Assembly (NCBI GenBank): GCA_009760855.2 | Contig: WPIO01000005.1 | Span: 11,189,001-11,253,000 of the forward strand | Source: Cristatella mucedo | Taxonomy: Eukaryota > Bryozoa > Phylactolaemata > Cristatellidae | Direction: 5' to 3' | Length of the DNA stretch: 64,000 nt | Part shown: positions 1-45,623 of the stretch, in pieces | Layout of the letters: every line of letters starts with the position of its first letter | Numbering within the stretch: position 1 is the first letter of the stretch | Notes under the pieces: model-generated | Databases searched by the model: none | The model's input: the letters and a program-made list of their open reading frames with translations, nothing else | Told to the model about the DNA's origin: nothing | Made by a program: the position numbers and the translations under genes

Positions 1-313
1 GGTGGGCGGGTGGCTTGACACGTAGGCAGCAGAGTGCGCTGCCGCTGCAAGCTCTCACTCAGTGCGAAGTAGCTGCCCGCAAAATCAGCGTCGGGCTCGT
101 TGGAAGAGGTAGTCTCAAACAAAAGGCATCCGCACCTCGTTTATCGTTCGAGCTACATCTGGAGTGCTAAAATAAAAAAAAAACTGAACCTTTAGCTTTG
201 CGTGCTCTTGTGGGAGCTCTTGTTTGAAGCAGTGCTTACCTTGCTGCCGGACCAGGCCTTCCGGCAGCCCCAGTTGGGGTCACTGTTTTGTGGAGACTAG
301 TTCATGTTTTCAG
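1..313 (+). other. FKBP15 intron (3' part), no other feature seen
   Basis: Ends in the ttcag acceptor of the first exon in the window. A short poly-A stretch lies near 172-183. No further coding or repeat signal recognised. Confidence 0.6.
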
Positions 314-33756
<33,443 letters not shown>

Positions 33757-34095
33757 GTGTGTTGAGTATTTGATGCAGGCTGGAGGCAGTGTAACATGAT
33801 CATGCATTTTTCAGCGTTACCTGCCTGGCGTCCTTGCATAGCAGTGCTTGCTGTTTTTCTGTTCGGTTGCCTTGATGCCTCGGTTGTCCGAACACATTTT
33901 GCTCTCTTATCGATTTCTTCCCTTTCTCATCTCCTTACTTGCAGGTATACGATACATATTATCGTTAGCCATAGCATTAGCATACAGTATAACAATTATT
34001 TATGTGCTACTGTTTGGTGGTTTGCACCATATGACCGTCATATATATACCACTGTGTAATCTGTAGGTGCTGATTTAGCATTCAAGTGATTTTAG

Positions 34096-34266
34096 CAGCA
34101 CCACCCTGAGGATTGCTCAGCCCTCGTGAGACAATCGGCACCCACTACGATTGTCTTACCGGACGAGAAGATGGACACCGAGAGACCAGTTATATTAACT
34201 GACACTCACTGCAAGATTTTTCGCAAACTTTCGCAAACTGCAGATATTTTAAATGCAGTCTTGTGA
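34096..34266 (+). CDS. FKBP15: FKBP15 candidate terminal exon
   Basis: After an acceptor (gtgattttag) there are 56 open codons, beginning QHHPEDCSALVRQSAPTT and including LPDEKMDTERPVILTD, to a TGA at 34264-34266. An ATTAAA at 34350-34355 could serve as polyadenylation signal. The acidic tryptophan-containing C-terminus I recall from vertebrate FKBP15 (DDDIDWL) is not seen here or anywhere up to 49 kb. Either this lineage lacks it or the true last exon was missed. Confidence 0.35.
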   Translation, partial: QHHPEDCSALVRQSAPTTIVLPDEKMDTERPVILTDTHCKIFRKLSQTADILNAVL

Positions 34267-34624
34267 TTATTGTCGGGCAGTAATGATAATGCGTTGCATG
34301 TACTTGCGTATAAGCTTGTAAGCAAGTATGCACTAGCATCAGTTGGTTAATTAAATTGCTTTTACAATGTGATGAAGTGCTGTGTCACTGAGCTACCTAT
34401 TTGTTTGGGATTATAGTAATTTCGTTCTTGAAAATATCCACATTCCCCCCCCCCCCACACAAACACACAGCGGGGCAGCGACGAGGGCCGAGGGCCGCGT
34501 GCCCCCTATTCCTAAACCCACCATCAACGCGAAATTATGTCGTAATTCACTCGATAAGCAACCGTATAGCCGTCGAGTTCGTGTCGAATAGTACTTGAAT
34601 TGTGTGATATAGTCTTCAGTCGAC

Positions 34625-34890
34625 AGCTACTCTCCTGCTGCCGACTATGGCTCATCCTTTTCAGCAGTCCTGAGCTGCTACTTCCATACTATTTACTGCC
34701 TCAACTGCTCTCCTAACTCTGCTATGCTTCCCACTTTCTCTTTGTTTCGGGAGACGAAGTCTGTTGGCTACCGAATTCGTACCGGAAGCCGCTTAGGCTG
34801 CGAGTTCGCTATTCAAAACTCTCCTGCGTGACACCCACACAGTCTATATGGCTTTGTGGAGTTACAGACGGAGATACGTTGCATTCATTA
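34625..34890 (+). mobile_element. LINE-C 3' end
   Basis: Matches 55885-56142 closely: ctactctcctgctgccgact, tctttgtttcgggagacgaa, then gctttgtggagttacagacg at the end. Confidence 0.82.
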
Positions 34891-35885
34891 ATTGATGGTC
34901 ACGCCCATACACGAAATCTTACGGGTCTTGCCCGCTACTTGAACGTTGCGGGTCTTGTCCCTCCCCAGATGAAACCTCTGGACATAGGTGTATGGTTCAC
35001 TAACAGCCCTAGGAATTGCCCTTTTTTTATCACATCCATCCTCAACCATGCATATTGTCCATACATGTAATTGTATAGAGATCTCTATCAAAAACCTCAA
35101 AAATTGCCCTGTAAAGCGAGATCTTGAACGTGGCTTTAAGAAGTCTGATTTTGCCGCCGATCTAGCCAGATTCAAAGACTTTCTCTGCGTCTGTACTCGA
35201 AAGCGTAGAGACGTCGGATTTTTTCGCTCACAAAATGCAAGTGTGGCCTGTCGGACCCTAAACAAACTAATGAGGCGGCGAATCATTTTCTGGGCAAGGC
35301 TAAGCAGTCTCACCACTTGGATACGGAAATATATGGCGGATAAGTTTTACGAGTTCTTTACTGGAAAATATCACAGATGCATGCATCATTAAAGCCACCT
35401 CCAACTAGTGTAAGCGTTGAGTCGTAACTTGCAGCCTCCCTTTAAAAATTCTCCTGGGTATCTGTAGATGAACTGGTTGCCATTACTAAGCCCAGTAAAA
35501 AGAGCTTGTCACTTGAATACCCTATACCATTCCCTCTTTAGTCGTCATTAGCTTGCGAACTTGGCCGAGCCATGCATGACTCGTGTTTTTAATGCTTCTC
35601 TAGATAAAAGGGCAGTTTCAAAGTTTTTCAAGTTGGCCTCAGTTCGATCGGTACTTTAGTACCGGTGCGCGGTACTTAAGTTTGGGTGGGACTTCAAGGC
35701 CCTGACTAACTACCGCCCACTCACATTTCTTCCTATTTTGACAAAAGTTCTCGAACGATTGTCGCTAAGAAGCTTGTGCAACACAGTAACCAGAATCTAT
35801 TGCACTATCCAACACATTTTTGTCTTAGTGGGAAGTATTATTTCCTTATTACTTATGACTCAGACGTTAAGTTTAGTGGTAATAT
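34890..35885 (+). mobile_element. LINE remnant: linker and start of RT
   Basis: RRIIFWARLSSL... and MADKFYEFFTGKYHR match the endonuclease-RT linker (ADxFxxFFTDKI). Further on NYRPLTFLPILTKVLERL matches the NYRPISLLPxxSKVLER motif of RT. Frameshifted and truncated. Confidence 0.78.
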
Positions 35886-35896
35886 TAGCTGATTTT

Positions 35897-36010
35897 ACGG
35901 CCTCGTTTGTTTAGCGGTAGAAGTGCCATAACGGCTATCACCGCCGCTTGCAGTTGGCAATAATAGATCTCCCACTTCAGGAACCGAACTCACGACGTGG
36001 CCACTATTTC
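35897..36010 (-). mobile_element. SINE-A partial copy
   Basis: Complement of the hairpin region (ggctatcaccgccgcttgca) and B box (ggaaccgaactcacgacg). Confidence 0.65.
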
Positions 36011-36257
36011 ATATTAACTATTTTTGTGAGCAGTATAGTTATTATTTGAAACGTTAATCCATTTCCGATTATAGTACTACAATTCGCTCGTTGCGGTTCA
36101 CATTGTCAGTGTCAGAAAGAACAGCAAAGGAAGCAAAGTTCGCGTGCTTACTCTTCAGTAAAACATAGGGGCAACTCAAAAGGATTCTCCTTTCAGCTGC
36201 ATTTGTGAAATCGAAATCTATAGTTGCTTATTTGGTTTTGATCCTGTTTGAGCTACT

Positions 36258-36281
36258 GCTCTCTCTCTCTCTCTCTCTCTC
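36258..36281. repeat. (CT)n microsatellite
   Basis: Twelve CT units. Confidence 0.85.
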
Positions 36282-36439
36282 AAAGATTGTTGATCCTTTT
36301 TCTGACGAGTGGGGATAGGTAACTCATGGTAGCGCGATACTGGGGGATGGATAAAGGAATGTGTGAATCGGAGTGATGTATAAAGGAATGATCGGAGGCG
36401 CACTCGTGCAACTTCGACGTTTGGAAAAGGGTCCGCAGT

Positions 36440-36720
36440 ATATAAGTAATAATAATGCACTTGATAAAGCGCCCTCAGAGAACTCAAATCTCTTTCTGGG
36501 CGATTTATATTTGCTGCACAGGAAACACGATCGAATGGTGAGTGGTATCATGCTTGATAAACAACATGAATAACATGTTTAGGGGTGTCATGCACAGGGT
36601 TGGCATGCAATTGTGGTTAGTGGCAACATTCGCAGTGTCAGCACGTATAAGCACATAAAGACGAATCACAGGGGCCCACTAAATGCTGTCATAAATAGGT
36701 GTGGTTGCTTACGTGGTCAG
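36440..36720 (-). mobile_element. LINE-A 3' end
   Basis: gcacttgataaagcgccctc hairpin, 3' UTR blocks, and the complement of the last coding block (cacataaagacgaatcacag), as at 18350. Confidence 0.88.
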
Positions 36721-38084
36721 TCGGCTCCGGTCAAATCTTGGGAACTTGCGGCAGCAGGTAAGCATTACGGAATTATATATATTAAAAATATTTCACATCA
36801 CTTATTTTGTGCGAAAAATATATCTAGCGAGGTGCAACTGTTTACTTAACTTTCACGAGTTTTTTTGCAATGTTCGCAAGCTAAATGAGGATCCGTCCAG
36901 GGGCTTTTCTTGATGCCCATGGGGCACGCCGAAGTGTGCCATGTATGCTTTAAAGGTCTCTTACATCTTGTTGGAGTACTTCCCCCCAGCTGTCTTGATA
37001 AATCCTCTACGTACGCGTAGCATACATAATGCACCTGCTGAGTGCAAGCAATCTCTTGAAAAGTCAGTCAGACATGGCTATTCACAGCTTTCTTACTCTG
37101 CAATCGCCACACGTACGACAATGCTCGGTCGAGGCACCTGAATTGCTACATTTCTATGGATACCATTCTAAAATGTTACTCTCGCCTAACCCTCACTAAT
37201 TTTGGAAGTGTCCCAACGATCGCTTTATGTGGGAACCTGAAGCCCGCGAACCTGCTGCTCAACTGCCAAACTCCACAATTTCAAAATACCATTGTCCTGA
37301 TTACATCAGCAAAGCTTTTGTGGAAAAATACCAATTTTGTATTTATTTGAGGCTTAAGGAGTTAGGAATACCCACTTGGCTCTCAAGGACAAGATATAAA
37401 TTGAAATAGTGTACCTTGTGATCTCTTAACCATACGGACTAAAGCAACGAGGATAGAAGGCTGCAATCAGCACGTGCCTGTATCTACCTCGTCATAGCTC
37501 GTGGCACGTGGTTTGCAATACGTTCATGCAAAGCGACGACGCTTTTCATCGGAAAGCGTAAATGACTCTCCTGGTCGTCAACTAGTTTGGTGATCGACTA
37601 TGCAGCTCGTGTGCACAGAAAGTCTGCAACTCGCTTTCGGCTACGGCCCCTACCTGTGATGGGACGGTTTTTGCCTCTTAAAAAAATTTAGCCAGCGACG
37701 CATTTGTTCCGTCCAGCTTTCCCAATGCCCCGGTGAACTTTTATCTTTATTTTGGTGTGCTTTTTCGTGTGTATCTGTGCATAATTCAGTGTATGTTACC
37801 AGTCAGAGGTGTTACTAATCGGTGACCTTGAGTGTCTCCATGCTTGATTTAGGATGAAATTGGCAAAAAATTGATATTCGCTTGCTTTCCATGCTTGATA
37901 CCGTACATTTTGTAACCGAGTTCCAGGGGCTAGAGGCTAATTCCCGCCAAACCCCGCCATGCTCCGGCCACGCTGCCGCTCGCCATGCCGCCGAGCTAGG
38001 GTATGATGAGCGGTCGTCCGGGTAAACCTCTTTGTAATAACGCATGCGCCAACAACAACAGGGGAAATAAACAAGTCTACAGGG
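36721..38084. other. Intergenic, unassigned
   Basis: No repeat family or gene recognised. Confidence 0.4.
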
Positions 38085-38245
38085 AGGGCGCACTAGGTAA
38101 GGCGGTTGTTTTAACGACCTTGGTCCCGAGGTCATGGGTTCGATTCCTGCGGTGAGCGATCCTTTATCGCCACTGCAAGCGGTGGTGATAGCCGTAAAGG
38201 TCTTCTGTCGCTATACAAAAGAGGCTGTTTAATCAGCTAGGATTT
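38085..38245 (+). mobile_element. SINE-A copy, full length
   Basis: Closely matches 917-1080: cgcactaggtaaggcggttg, gggttcgattcctgcggtga, gccactgcaagcggtggtga, and the end aagaggctgtttaatcagct. Confidence 0.9.
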
Positions 38246-38825
38246 TTGTATATACACAGTACACTACGGGGGCGCAAGACGAAGCAGCAAGCGCGAACAA
38301 GCGTGTTAGTTGGGGTCAATCGGCTTCTGCAGTCCTGTCGTTGAGCCGACTCCGAATCCAACAGTACGAGCGTACGCCGTCCAAATCCCGGCTGGCTGAG
38401 TAACTGCTGGCTAGTCCGAGTCGACAACTACCACAGTCGTAAGCTTCCACCGAAAGACGCCAACACACGGGGGGATCACGAACACGATACACGGGGAACG
38501 CGGAATATACAAATCAACAACGAGCAAGCTATCCAGCTGCGCTCGGGCCTTGGGTACTCGTTCTCTTCCGTGCGTGGCAGCATCGCCGGAGCACGCCTGC
38601 ACGAATCCAGGTGCATAATTCGACGAGACCGGGAGCCTCCAACACTACGACTTACTTGGCCAACGTCTCGTACCCAAGAGCCCCGGCGAGCTCTCGTCAC
38701 CACACATCCGGCAATGCATAGGTCCGAGCCCGGCCTAGCCGGTGACCCTCATTACAGCTGCCTGGTCCGAGCCAACCGAACCCAGCCTGGGTACAATTTT
38801 ACTAATTCTTGGGCATTGAGTCTCC
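38246..38825. other. CpG-rich intergenic DNA, unassigned
   Basis: GC-rich with many CpG. No open frame with recognisable content and no recognised repeat. Confidence 0.4.
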
Positions 38826-38895
38826 GGTAAAGGAGTTCTTCAAACACCTGAATAGACACTGAGCTCTCTTGGAGAGCTATACAAGCGACCTTTAT
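38826..38895 (+). mobile_element. SINE-B tail fragment
   Basis: caaacacctgaatagacact, then gagctctcttggagagctat acaag: a diverged SINE-B tail. Confidence 0.6.
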
Positions 38896-39859
38896 TTTGT
38901 TATTTTTATCATTAAAGTCGTGCGCTGTTGTCACGAACTCAAACTTCCGAAGCCGACAGCGAACTGACTCCTAATCGGTGTCCCTCACTCTGAGAGTTTT
39001 AAGCAGCAGCATGTTGAGGGCTCCCTGCTCGTCTGACTTCTGCATCTAAAACTAGGCTGCTCCACGCTGTAGAGACACTCCTTCATCAGGCTCTTCAGAT
39101 CCAACCATCAAAAAATACGAATTTGGTAGCCGCCTGACTTAGCAGCCTGAACCTGCCCACGGTGTGCCTCCTCGGGTCAGTTGAAACAGAAATATTCCGT
39201 TGGCTTTTCCAAATATGCACTCCTCAAAAGTATTGTTCCGCTACTACAAAAGCATGGGTCAGTCAAACGGAGCAGGAGATCCAAATGCAACTACCGGATC
39301 GGATAAGCCATTATCGGGTTGCAGCCAACGTGGAATGACTGCGGCTTGAAAGTCGTGAATTGTGCGTGTTCAAAATTGCAAAAAGCCAGTTGGTTGATAT
39401 GGACTTTAGTATTTAGACGCGGTATTTCTAATGACGTAGAAGTTGGGAATTTCTTCGCCGCTCTTTGCTCCAACCGAGCTCCCATGTTTGCCCGGCCACT
39501 GTAGGCATGAGGAAGGCTTCATACCCACCGAAAGATGGCTGGCTTCTACCGGCTTGTTTTAACGCCTAGTGCCTAGCGCCTTCAAGCATGCCCAAGAGGT
39601 CAATGCTCGACATTACAACGAAACGACAACTGCAGGCCGACAGGATGAATGGGCCGAAGCAACTGAGAGCTGACACGGATTTTGTTTTACCAGGCACGAC
39701 ACACTGAGAATGATCACCGAACCCAAGTCGGCTTACCCAACGACACGGAAGAGATTGTGTCTACTGGGCTCGAGGCCACGCCCACCTCAGGCTGATGACT
39801 GCTGACGAGTTTTATCGAACGACAAGCCAAAATAATGTCTTTCGCTAAAAGCAGATTGG
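38896..39859. other. Intergenic, unassigned
   Basis: May include the degraded 5' part of the Tc1-like element that follows, but no motif is recognisable. Confidence 0.35.
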
Positions 39860-40215
39860 AAAATCTTTGAAAAAAGATGAGATCCGCCAGTCAACAATGG
39901 GATTTAATGGCGGAAGTGTCATTTTGGGGCTGCTTCTGCTCCTGCCCTGGCGGAATTCTTCATAGTATTAACTGACTTATGGACCAACATGTGCAAGTCG
40001 ATCTGGTATAAAAATGCTCCGATTCCAAGTGCTAGATGGGGCATGATTACATTTGGCTGCAGGACAATGGCTATAAGAAAACAACAGCAAACGAGCTTCT
40101 TAAAGGTTTTTACCTGAATCAAAGTCATGAGTTGGCCGAGTAAGTTTTCTGATCTAAATCCTATAGAGCATATTTTGTATAGTCTGAAGCACTGCATGAT
40201 CTCCAATCCAGGACC
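39860..40215 (+). mobile_element. Tc1/mariner-type transposase remnant
   Basis: Frameshifted pieces in the right order: FNGGSVILGL (family GGGSVMVWGC), then QDN-like codons around 40060 (caggacaatgg), then VMSWPSKFSDLNPIEHILYS (family WPAQSPDLNPIENLWDELK). Terminal inverted repeats were not found. Dead copy. Confidence 0.75.
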
Positions 40216-41149
40216 CTCTTCGACTACCGAAGAGCTGCTTGGCCGGCTGCACTACTACTACTGAGGTAATATTACCTCAGGGATCTGTAATAGGTAGACA
40301 GATTCTACGTCGAGGCGTATATTAGAGGTTATACAAAACCGTTGAGGCTCAACTTCTCTTATTTTCACCCTACTGATGATATTTTCACTTATGCAATATA
40401 ATAAGTATACATGCAGTATATTGTGCGCAAATTGGTGACGCATTCTTATGTATGCAAATTCGAGAGCCATCAACAGGCACTAGTGGGGCGTCACAATACC
40501 GCATGGAACAAGACTTTTGAGAAGGATTGTATTATGGTACTATTTAAAAAAATAATAATACGCGCTCACTCTAGGAGCCTCTGTATAGAAATTATTAAAA
40601 AAGTGGTAGATCACCTCTGAAGAAATATCTTCAATCTGCACGCCCATGAAACAATCAGAGAAGCACTTCATGTAAGCCTGCTCGCCATCCGAAAGGATAA
40701 CTTTAACTGCCGGCTGGGGATAAAGGAGCGCGTTCTCGGCGGCGAAAAGTGCCCCACAACTGCAACCCTACCCAAGCGAGATTTAGCCCGCCTCCATCCC
40801 ATCCGACTTTCGGTGCGGCTCAGCCACAACTAGCCATAACTAGCCGGCGGACGGGTGTCAATACCAAGCGACTAATTGCCCTTAGCCAAGTATTTCTCTG
40901 CCCTGAAAATCCCGGGAGTTGTAACTCCTTCTAAAATTCTTAAGCAAGACGCTACCTTCAATCTGTCTTCTACCTCGGTACTTTCTTTTCTTCTAATTTT
41001 CGTTGAGTAATATCTTTGTTACTCACTTCCTTTCCTATTTAGTACTGGTTCACTCTTCAATTTCTCTTGCTACCGAAGATGAAGGCTGTTAGATAAGGAT
41101 CGCTCGCAGAAACCGCACAGGCTGCCTGCACCGTTAAAAAGTGCTTACA
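40216..41149. other. Intergenic, unassigned
   Basis: No repeats or coding recognised. Confidence 0.4.
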
Positions 41150-41240
41150 TAATAATAATAATAACAAACTTGATAAAGCGCCCTCAGATAACTCAATTAC
41201 TTTCTAGGCGCTTTACATTTGCTGCAAAGGAAGCACGCAT
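41150..41240 (-). mobile_element. LINE-A 3' tail
   Basis: ATT-type end, aacttgataaagcgccctca, hairpin, ctgcaaaggaagcacg. Confidence 0.85.
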
Positions 41241-41587
41241 AGCAGCTAACCCGTATTTCGCGGCTTCGCGAAGCTATTCGCGCGGATATGCAGCGTACGC
41301 ACATGTCGCGCACCTGTAGCTGCAGGCCGCGAAAGAGCAGCTTCTTTATCTTACTTGTGCTACGGATGTGAACGTTATAACTGCTACTTGCGGTGCGCGC
41401 TCGCAGTCTTCCAGACAGTTTTTTCAGGATCGCCAGTATTGCTCCCTAAAGAGAACTAAATCTATATCCGGGCGCGTTGAAAATCGTCGCGAGCGAATCG
41501 ATGGTAAGGGTTGAATGAAATTCACGTCTACTCACTTGTGAAAGCGTGCTCACTCCGCTCGGGGTCTACAGGAGACGCTCGGCGAAA

Positions 41588-41620
41588 TACGGGGGGGGGG
41601 GGGGGCGGGCGGGCGGGCGC
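41588..41620 (+). repeat. G-run with (CGGG)n, possible G-quadruplex
   Basis: About 16 consecutive Gs followed by cgggcgggcgggcg: four or more GGG tracts with one-base loops. It lies in a CpG-rich part of the intergenic region. Confidence 0.7.
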
Positions 41621-42339
41621 CGCGGTACTACCGGGTCTGCATTCGGGACGAGGATGAGCGGCAGCGGCAGCAGCAGCCTCCAGCTGCCTCCTTCGTCGTA
41701 CCTGCGGCCCTGCCCTGGGCTCACAAGCAGCGCGACCGTTGCGGCGAGCTAGAATTTGCAGCTACGCTGAGGTAATGCGTAACCATCCTTGGTAAGATCT
41801 ACGAATGGCGTCAATACGAGAGCTAGGCGGCAGAGGTACCGCAGCCGTATAGATTTTGTTACAATTGCAATAGCTATATTTAAACGAGCCGGCTTTAGTT
41901 TGAGAGCGCGTCCTCCAGGATTTTTAAAATTAAGTCTACTTAAAGTCGCTTGCGAGAGAAGCTTTGAAGCTTCGTTATTAAATAGGCCGCGCCAGTTATT
42001 GACAGCCCGCGCGACGGCCGAAGTATAACCCGCTCAGCTGGAAAGCAGCTAATTCTTGAATGGTGAATTAAATAACGAACTTTCGAAGAACCCACAGAGA
42101 GATCTTCTGGCGAAGATTGGAACATGCAGAGCGACAGAAAACTCTCTGCATTGGAACTAATGGCAGAGATTTGACCTCGAGCGGGGGACGACCCCGAAAC
42201 CTCAGGTTGTTCAGGCCGATGCTCTACCGGAGGCCATTTGTAGGGTACAAAAATATATAATTCCTCTGTATAGCGCCCTAAGAGATTCGTTCTTTGTATG
42301 CTTCTGCGTGCTGACACCGCATTCTGCCACTCACCAATT

Positions 42340-42505
42340 TTGCTTAATGACCCTGCGAACGCTCACTCTAACCATATTATGCTTATTGACATTGTGCATG
42401 CTACCACTAACCATTCGATCATGCTTCCATTACAACATGTGTAAAGTGCTTAGAAAGAGATTACATTCTTGGTCGGAGCTATTCAACTGTATTATTATTA
42501 TTATT
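42340..42505 (+). mobile_element. LINE-A 3' tail, degenerate
   Basis: gctaccactaaccattcgat, catgcttccattacaacatg, then a decayed hairpin and attattattatt. Confidence 0.7.
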
Positions 42506-42645
42506 AAGAGAACTGAATCTCTATCCAGATGATTCACTAATGTCGCCAGGCTTGAGCACAAGTCTTCGGTCGTCTAAGAAAAAGCCGCTTGACCTTGGTC
42601 GTCGGAGGCGAGCGTTTTAATCTCTGGGCCAAACCAAGGCGGCAG
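42503..42645 (-). mobile_element. SINE-B copy, degenerate
   Basis: Complement of tail (agagaactgaatctctatcc), B box region (caggcttgagcaca) and head (gggccaaaccaagg). Confidence 0.6.
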
Positions 42646-42744
42646 TATTGCACCGCAGATTAATCGTTCCTAGCAGAAAACCGTCATGATTTGAGCTAAC
42701 CAGATATTTTCAACCAGCTAAAAAAAGGTCTTTAGTGATATTGA

Positions 42745-42905
42745 AACGTTGGCGTGCTACATCAGCCAGATTATGACTGTCGTTGTATTATTCGCGATTC
42801 CCGAAGTATAATAACTAGGAACTGGTTATGCTATAATCTGTAGCTCTGCGGCACAAACAATCCAAATCATATAATAGCGGCCAGTTGAGCTCTGAGCGTC
42901 GGACT
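42745..42905. repeat. Repeat D, copy 1
   Basis: From gaaacgttggcgtgctacat through aattatgactg-like and ggttat-like blocks to gagctctgagcgtcg. Matches 47877-48125 at reduced identity. Not assigned to a known family. Confidence 0.6.
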
Positions 42906-43385
42906 GTGAGTTGAAAGCTCCGCTTGGTGTCGGACACCGAGTCACCCTCCGAGGCTCTCGAATGGACCGCTCTACGCCGAGCGGAAGTGGTCTTTTCATG
43001 TCTAGGTATTGGTGCTCTATATTGCTGCCGGGATCGGCTACCGTCAGAATGCCAGCGTGCATCGAGACTGCCGCTACGATTCGCCAGCCGCGCTTCTTCG
43101 AGACGCTGCTGCGCCGGTCACGTGTCACGTGTCGGCTTAGACCAGCAGCGTTACGTGAACTGCGTTTGCGGCATAAGAACTTTAGTGAAAATCCGCCACA
43201 GTGCGTTTGTTAATAACAGTCTCTCAAAGATTATTTCGGAGCCACGTCCGCGAGTACAGTTAGATTTGCATGCTGCTTAGGCTGCATTTGAATGCCTGCT
43301 ACGTATTTGGATGTCAATAAATAATTAAAACTAGTTGCATTAAATAAGTAATGCATATATTAAATAAGATACCCATGTGCATATA

Positions 43386-43842
43386 CCGTACTTTTACGAG
43401 TTTAAGTTGCACTTTTTTCCAAAATTTAAAAAAATAAACTCTGCAAGTCAAATAATGTCGAAACTAAAAAGAATCCTTGCCAACCTATCTAGACTACTCA
43501 ATTTGTTCATATGAGATTAACTAGTTTATGCTACACTTTACTTTAGCTGACCAAATAATTGTGAATTTAAAACAAGCTGAATGGAACTGAAGATGATGCA
43601 GTCTATGAGGAAAGTGAAAATTCAGACATTGACAATGCTGCAGTAGTCTATGAAGATATTAGCACCGATGCTGATGATGAGTTTCTTGCAAACTATGATG
43701 ACTAAAGAAACCTTATGTTAATAAAAATCAGCTATATATTCCGTAAGAATATTTTTCAATAAAAAGTGTTTTCAAAGAATTGTGTCCATAAATTTAGGGT
43801 GAGACTTTTACTTGGGTGCGCCTTATAATCTTAAAAATACGG
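43386..43842 (+). mobile_element. pogo/Tigger-type DNA transposon, internally deleted
   Basis: The ends are inverted: ccgtacttttacgagtttaa on the left and the complement ccgtatttttaagattataa at the right, flanked by TA on both sides. The right end contains the ATAAGGCGCAC-type motif typical of pogo-family ends. Inside, a frame to a TAA at 43703-43705 reads SENSDIDNAAVVYE and ADDEFLANYDD, like the acidic C-terminus of a pogo transposase. The rest is gone. Confidence 0.78.
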
Positions 43843-44344
43843 TAAGTATCAATTATATTTTCAGTGTATCTCTGATTTTAATCGGAGTTTCAAGCTATAG
43901 AATTACTAATTGAATTAGTGTACGATTGCAGCTCCAACAACGATTCGATAGCACCATGTAACATCGGAATGCACATGCGGTTGTTTTCTGCTTGTGTTCA
44001 TGTTATCATTCTTCTATTCCTAGTCTTAAGACCATCCAGCGCATTGTCGTTGCAAACCGTGGATCTCTTTGCAATAGGAATTATTGCGTGAATGGTCTCA
44101 TCTGATCTTGGTTTTCTCTTGGGATTTTCCTAGTGCTAGGCTAGTGAAACTTGTTCAAAATGAGTGAGCTTACTGAGTCTTCTCAGTGGTTTCAAAGGTA
44201 GTGGGTTAAACTTTCCAGGACCAAGCAATATAAGGTTTTTACTTTCTGGCACCGAAAAATCAACCTGGAGTGTTTAGTGGGATATAAATCTGGCAGATGA
44301 TTAAGAAATTTACATTTATAGTCCGTACGCCTTGACTTTTAGCC

Positions 44345-44450
44345 TACCTTGGGTCTAAGCGTGGGCGTATGGCAAAAGCTCTCCAAGACCCAGGCAGAGG
44401 GTTTGAGCCCTGCTGCAGGCAATCCTTTATGGCCTAACGCCATGGGGAGA
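44345..44450 (+). mobile_element. SINE-A-related fragment
   Basis: Head-like cttgggtctaagcg..., gggtttgagccctgctgcag and aatcctttatggcc. No end. Confidence 0.5.
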
Positions 44451-44451
44451 C

Positions 44452-44595
44452 AGTGATAGCACACAAGGTAATCCAGTTGCTTTTCACGACATAGATCCCG
44501 AGGTCGCGGGTTCGAATCCTGCGGTGGACGATCCTATATATTGCCACTGCAAGCGGTGGAGATGGCCTTTAAGGCTCTTCTGCCGCTACATAATA
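44452..44595 (+). mobile_element. SINE-A copy
   Basis: cacacaaggtaatccagttg head, gggttcgaatcctgcggtgg B box, gccactgcaagcggtggaga, ending in ataataataat that abuts an antisense LINE-A tail. Confidence 0.85.
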
Positions 44596-44665
44596 ATAAT
44601 AATAATAATTCACTTGATAAAGCGCCCTCAGAGAACTTAATCTCTCTCTAGGCGCTTTAACAACT
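44596..44665 (-). mobile_element. LINE-A tail
   Basis: cacttgataaagcgccctca hairpin to taggcgcttt. Confidence 0.8.
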
Positions 44666-45623
44666 TTAAACAGGTCTTAGCTGTATCGTTTCCGTATACG
44701 ATGTTCGCAAGAACTTCGATTTTCGGAAGAATTCTGCAACGAACAAGAACGCACGTTAGAACGCTCTATGTCAGGAGGCGAGAAGGATGACATGAAACAA
44801 GGAACATGAAACATGGCTGTTAAATCATCTAGGGTGTACAGTCAAGGTTTTTCTGTTGCTATATAAATAGACTGTTATATGAGCACCCATTACATTACTT
44901 TCTCCATCTTGATCTTCTATTGTGCATCAATTATGGATAATTGCTGGCTACACGGGTCTTCGGGATTAAGGTTCCATGGAGCTTCCCGGATCTTTCATTG
45001 AAGCTATCTCGCTGAAGTTTCAAGCTACCAACTGGTAGTCACCGTAGGTGGTAAGGTGTAATGAGTCATAGTTATAATGTTGGATTCAAGTTGTTCGTCT
45101 GGCTAAGTTATAACAAGCTACTCTTGCATATCGAACACTCATTGAGAACAAGACGTCCTTCGTTACCATTTTGTCGAGTACTTGGTGAGATTACTTATCA
45201 CCGCTGCTTCAGGCTTTCGCTATTCCTGTAACAATGGGACAAAATCAGCTTATTTTGAGCTTTTATTCTTACAAGAGACTTAAAAATTAGCACAATTGCA
45301 TAATAGCACGGTTTACTTCCAAACGAGCAGCCGTAAAGTGGGCGCATTCAAAGAGATCTACACAATACAGCGATCTGCTGCAAAATAACCAGGAAGAAGT
45401 CAAGTGACGATTGAATAGTACGAGGCACTGTGTTGTGCATATCAGTGAAGTTTCATGCCGTTCCGCTTTCGCGTAGCGAAAAGAAAACGAATTTTACAGC
45501 AGATAGCAGTGCGAGTAGATTTCATTTCGGTTGGGAGGCTTAGGAGTTGCAGGCAACTTTGTAGTTCACTTGTAAGTGTCAATGCACTGGGGTGGACGCG
45601 AAGATTTCTCTTGAAATAGACAT

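Noticed and set aside
34988-35392. A 134-codon + frame as a host gene
   Set aside because: It contains the linker motif of LINE proteins (ADKFYEFFTGK) and is followed by an NYRP-type RT motif.
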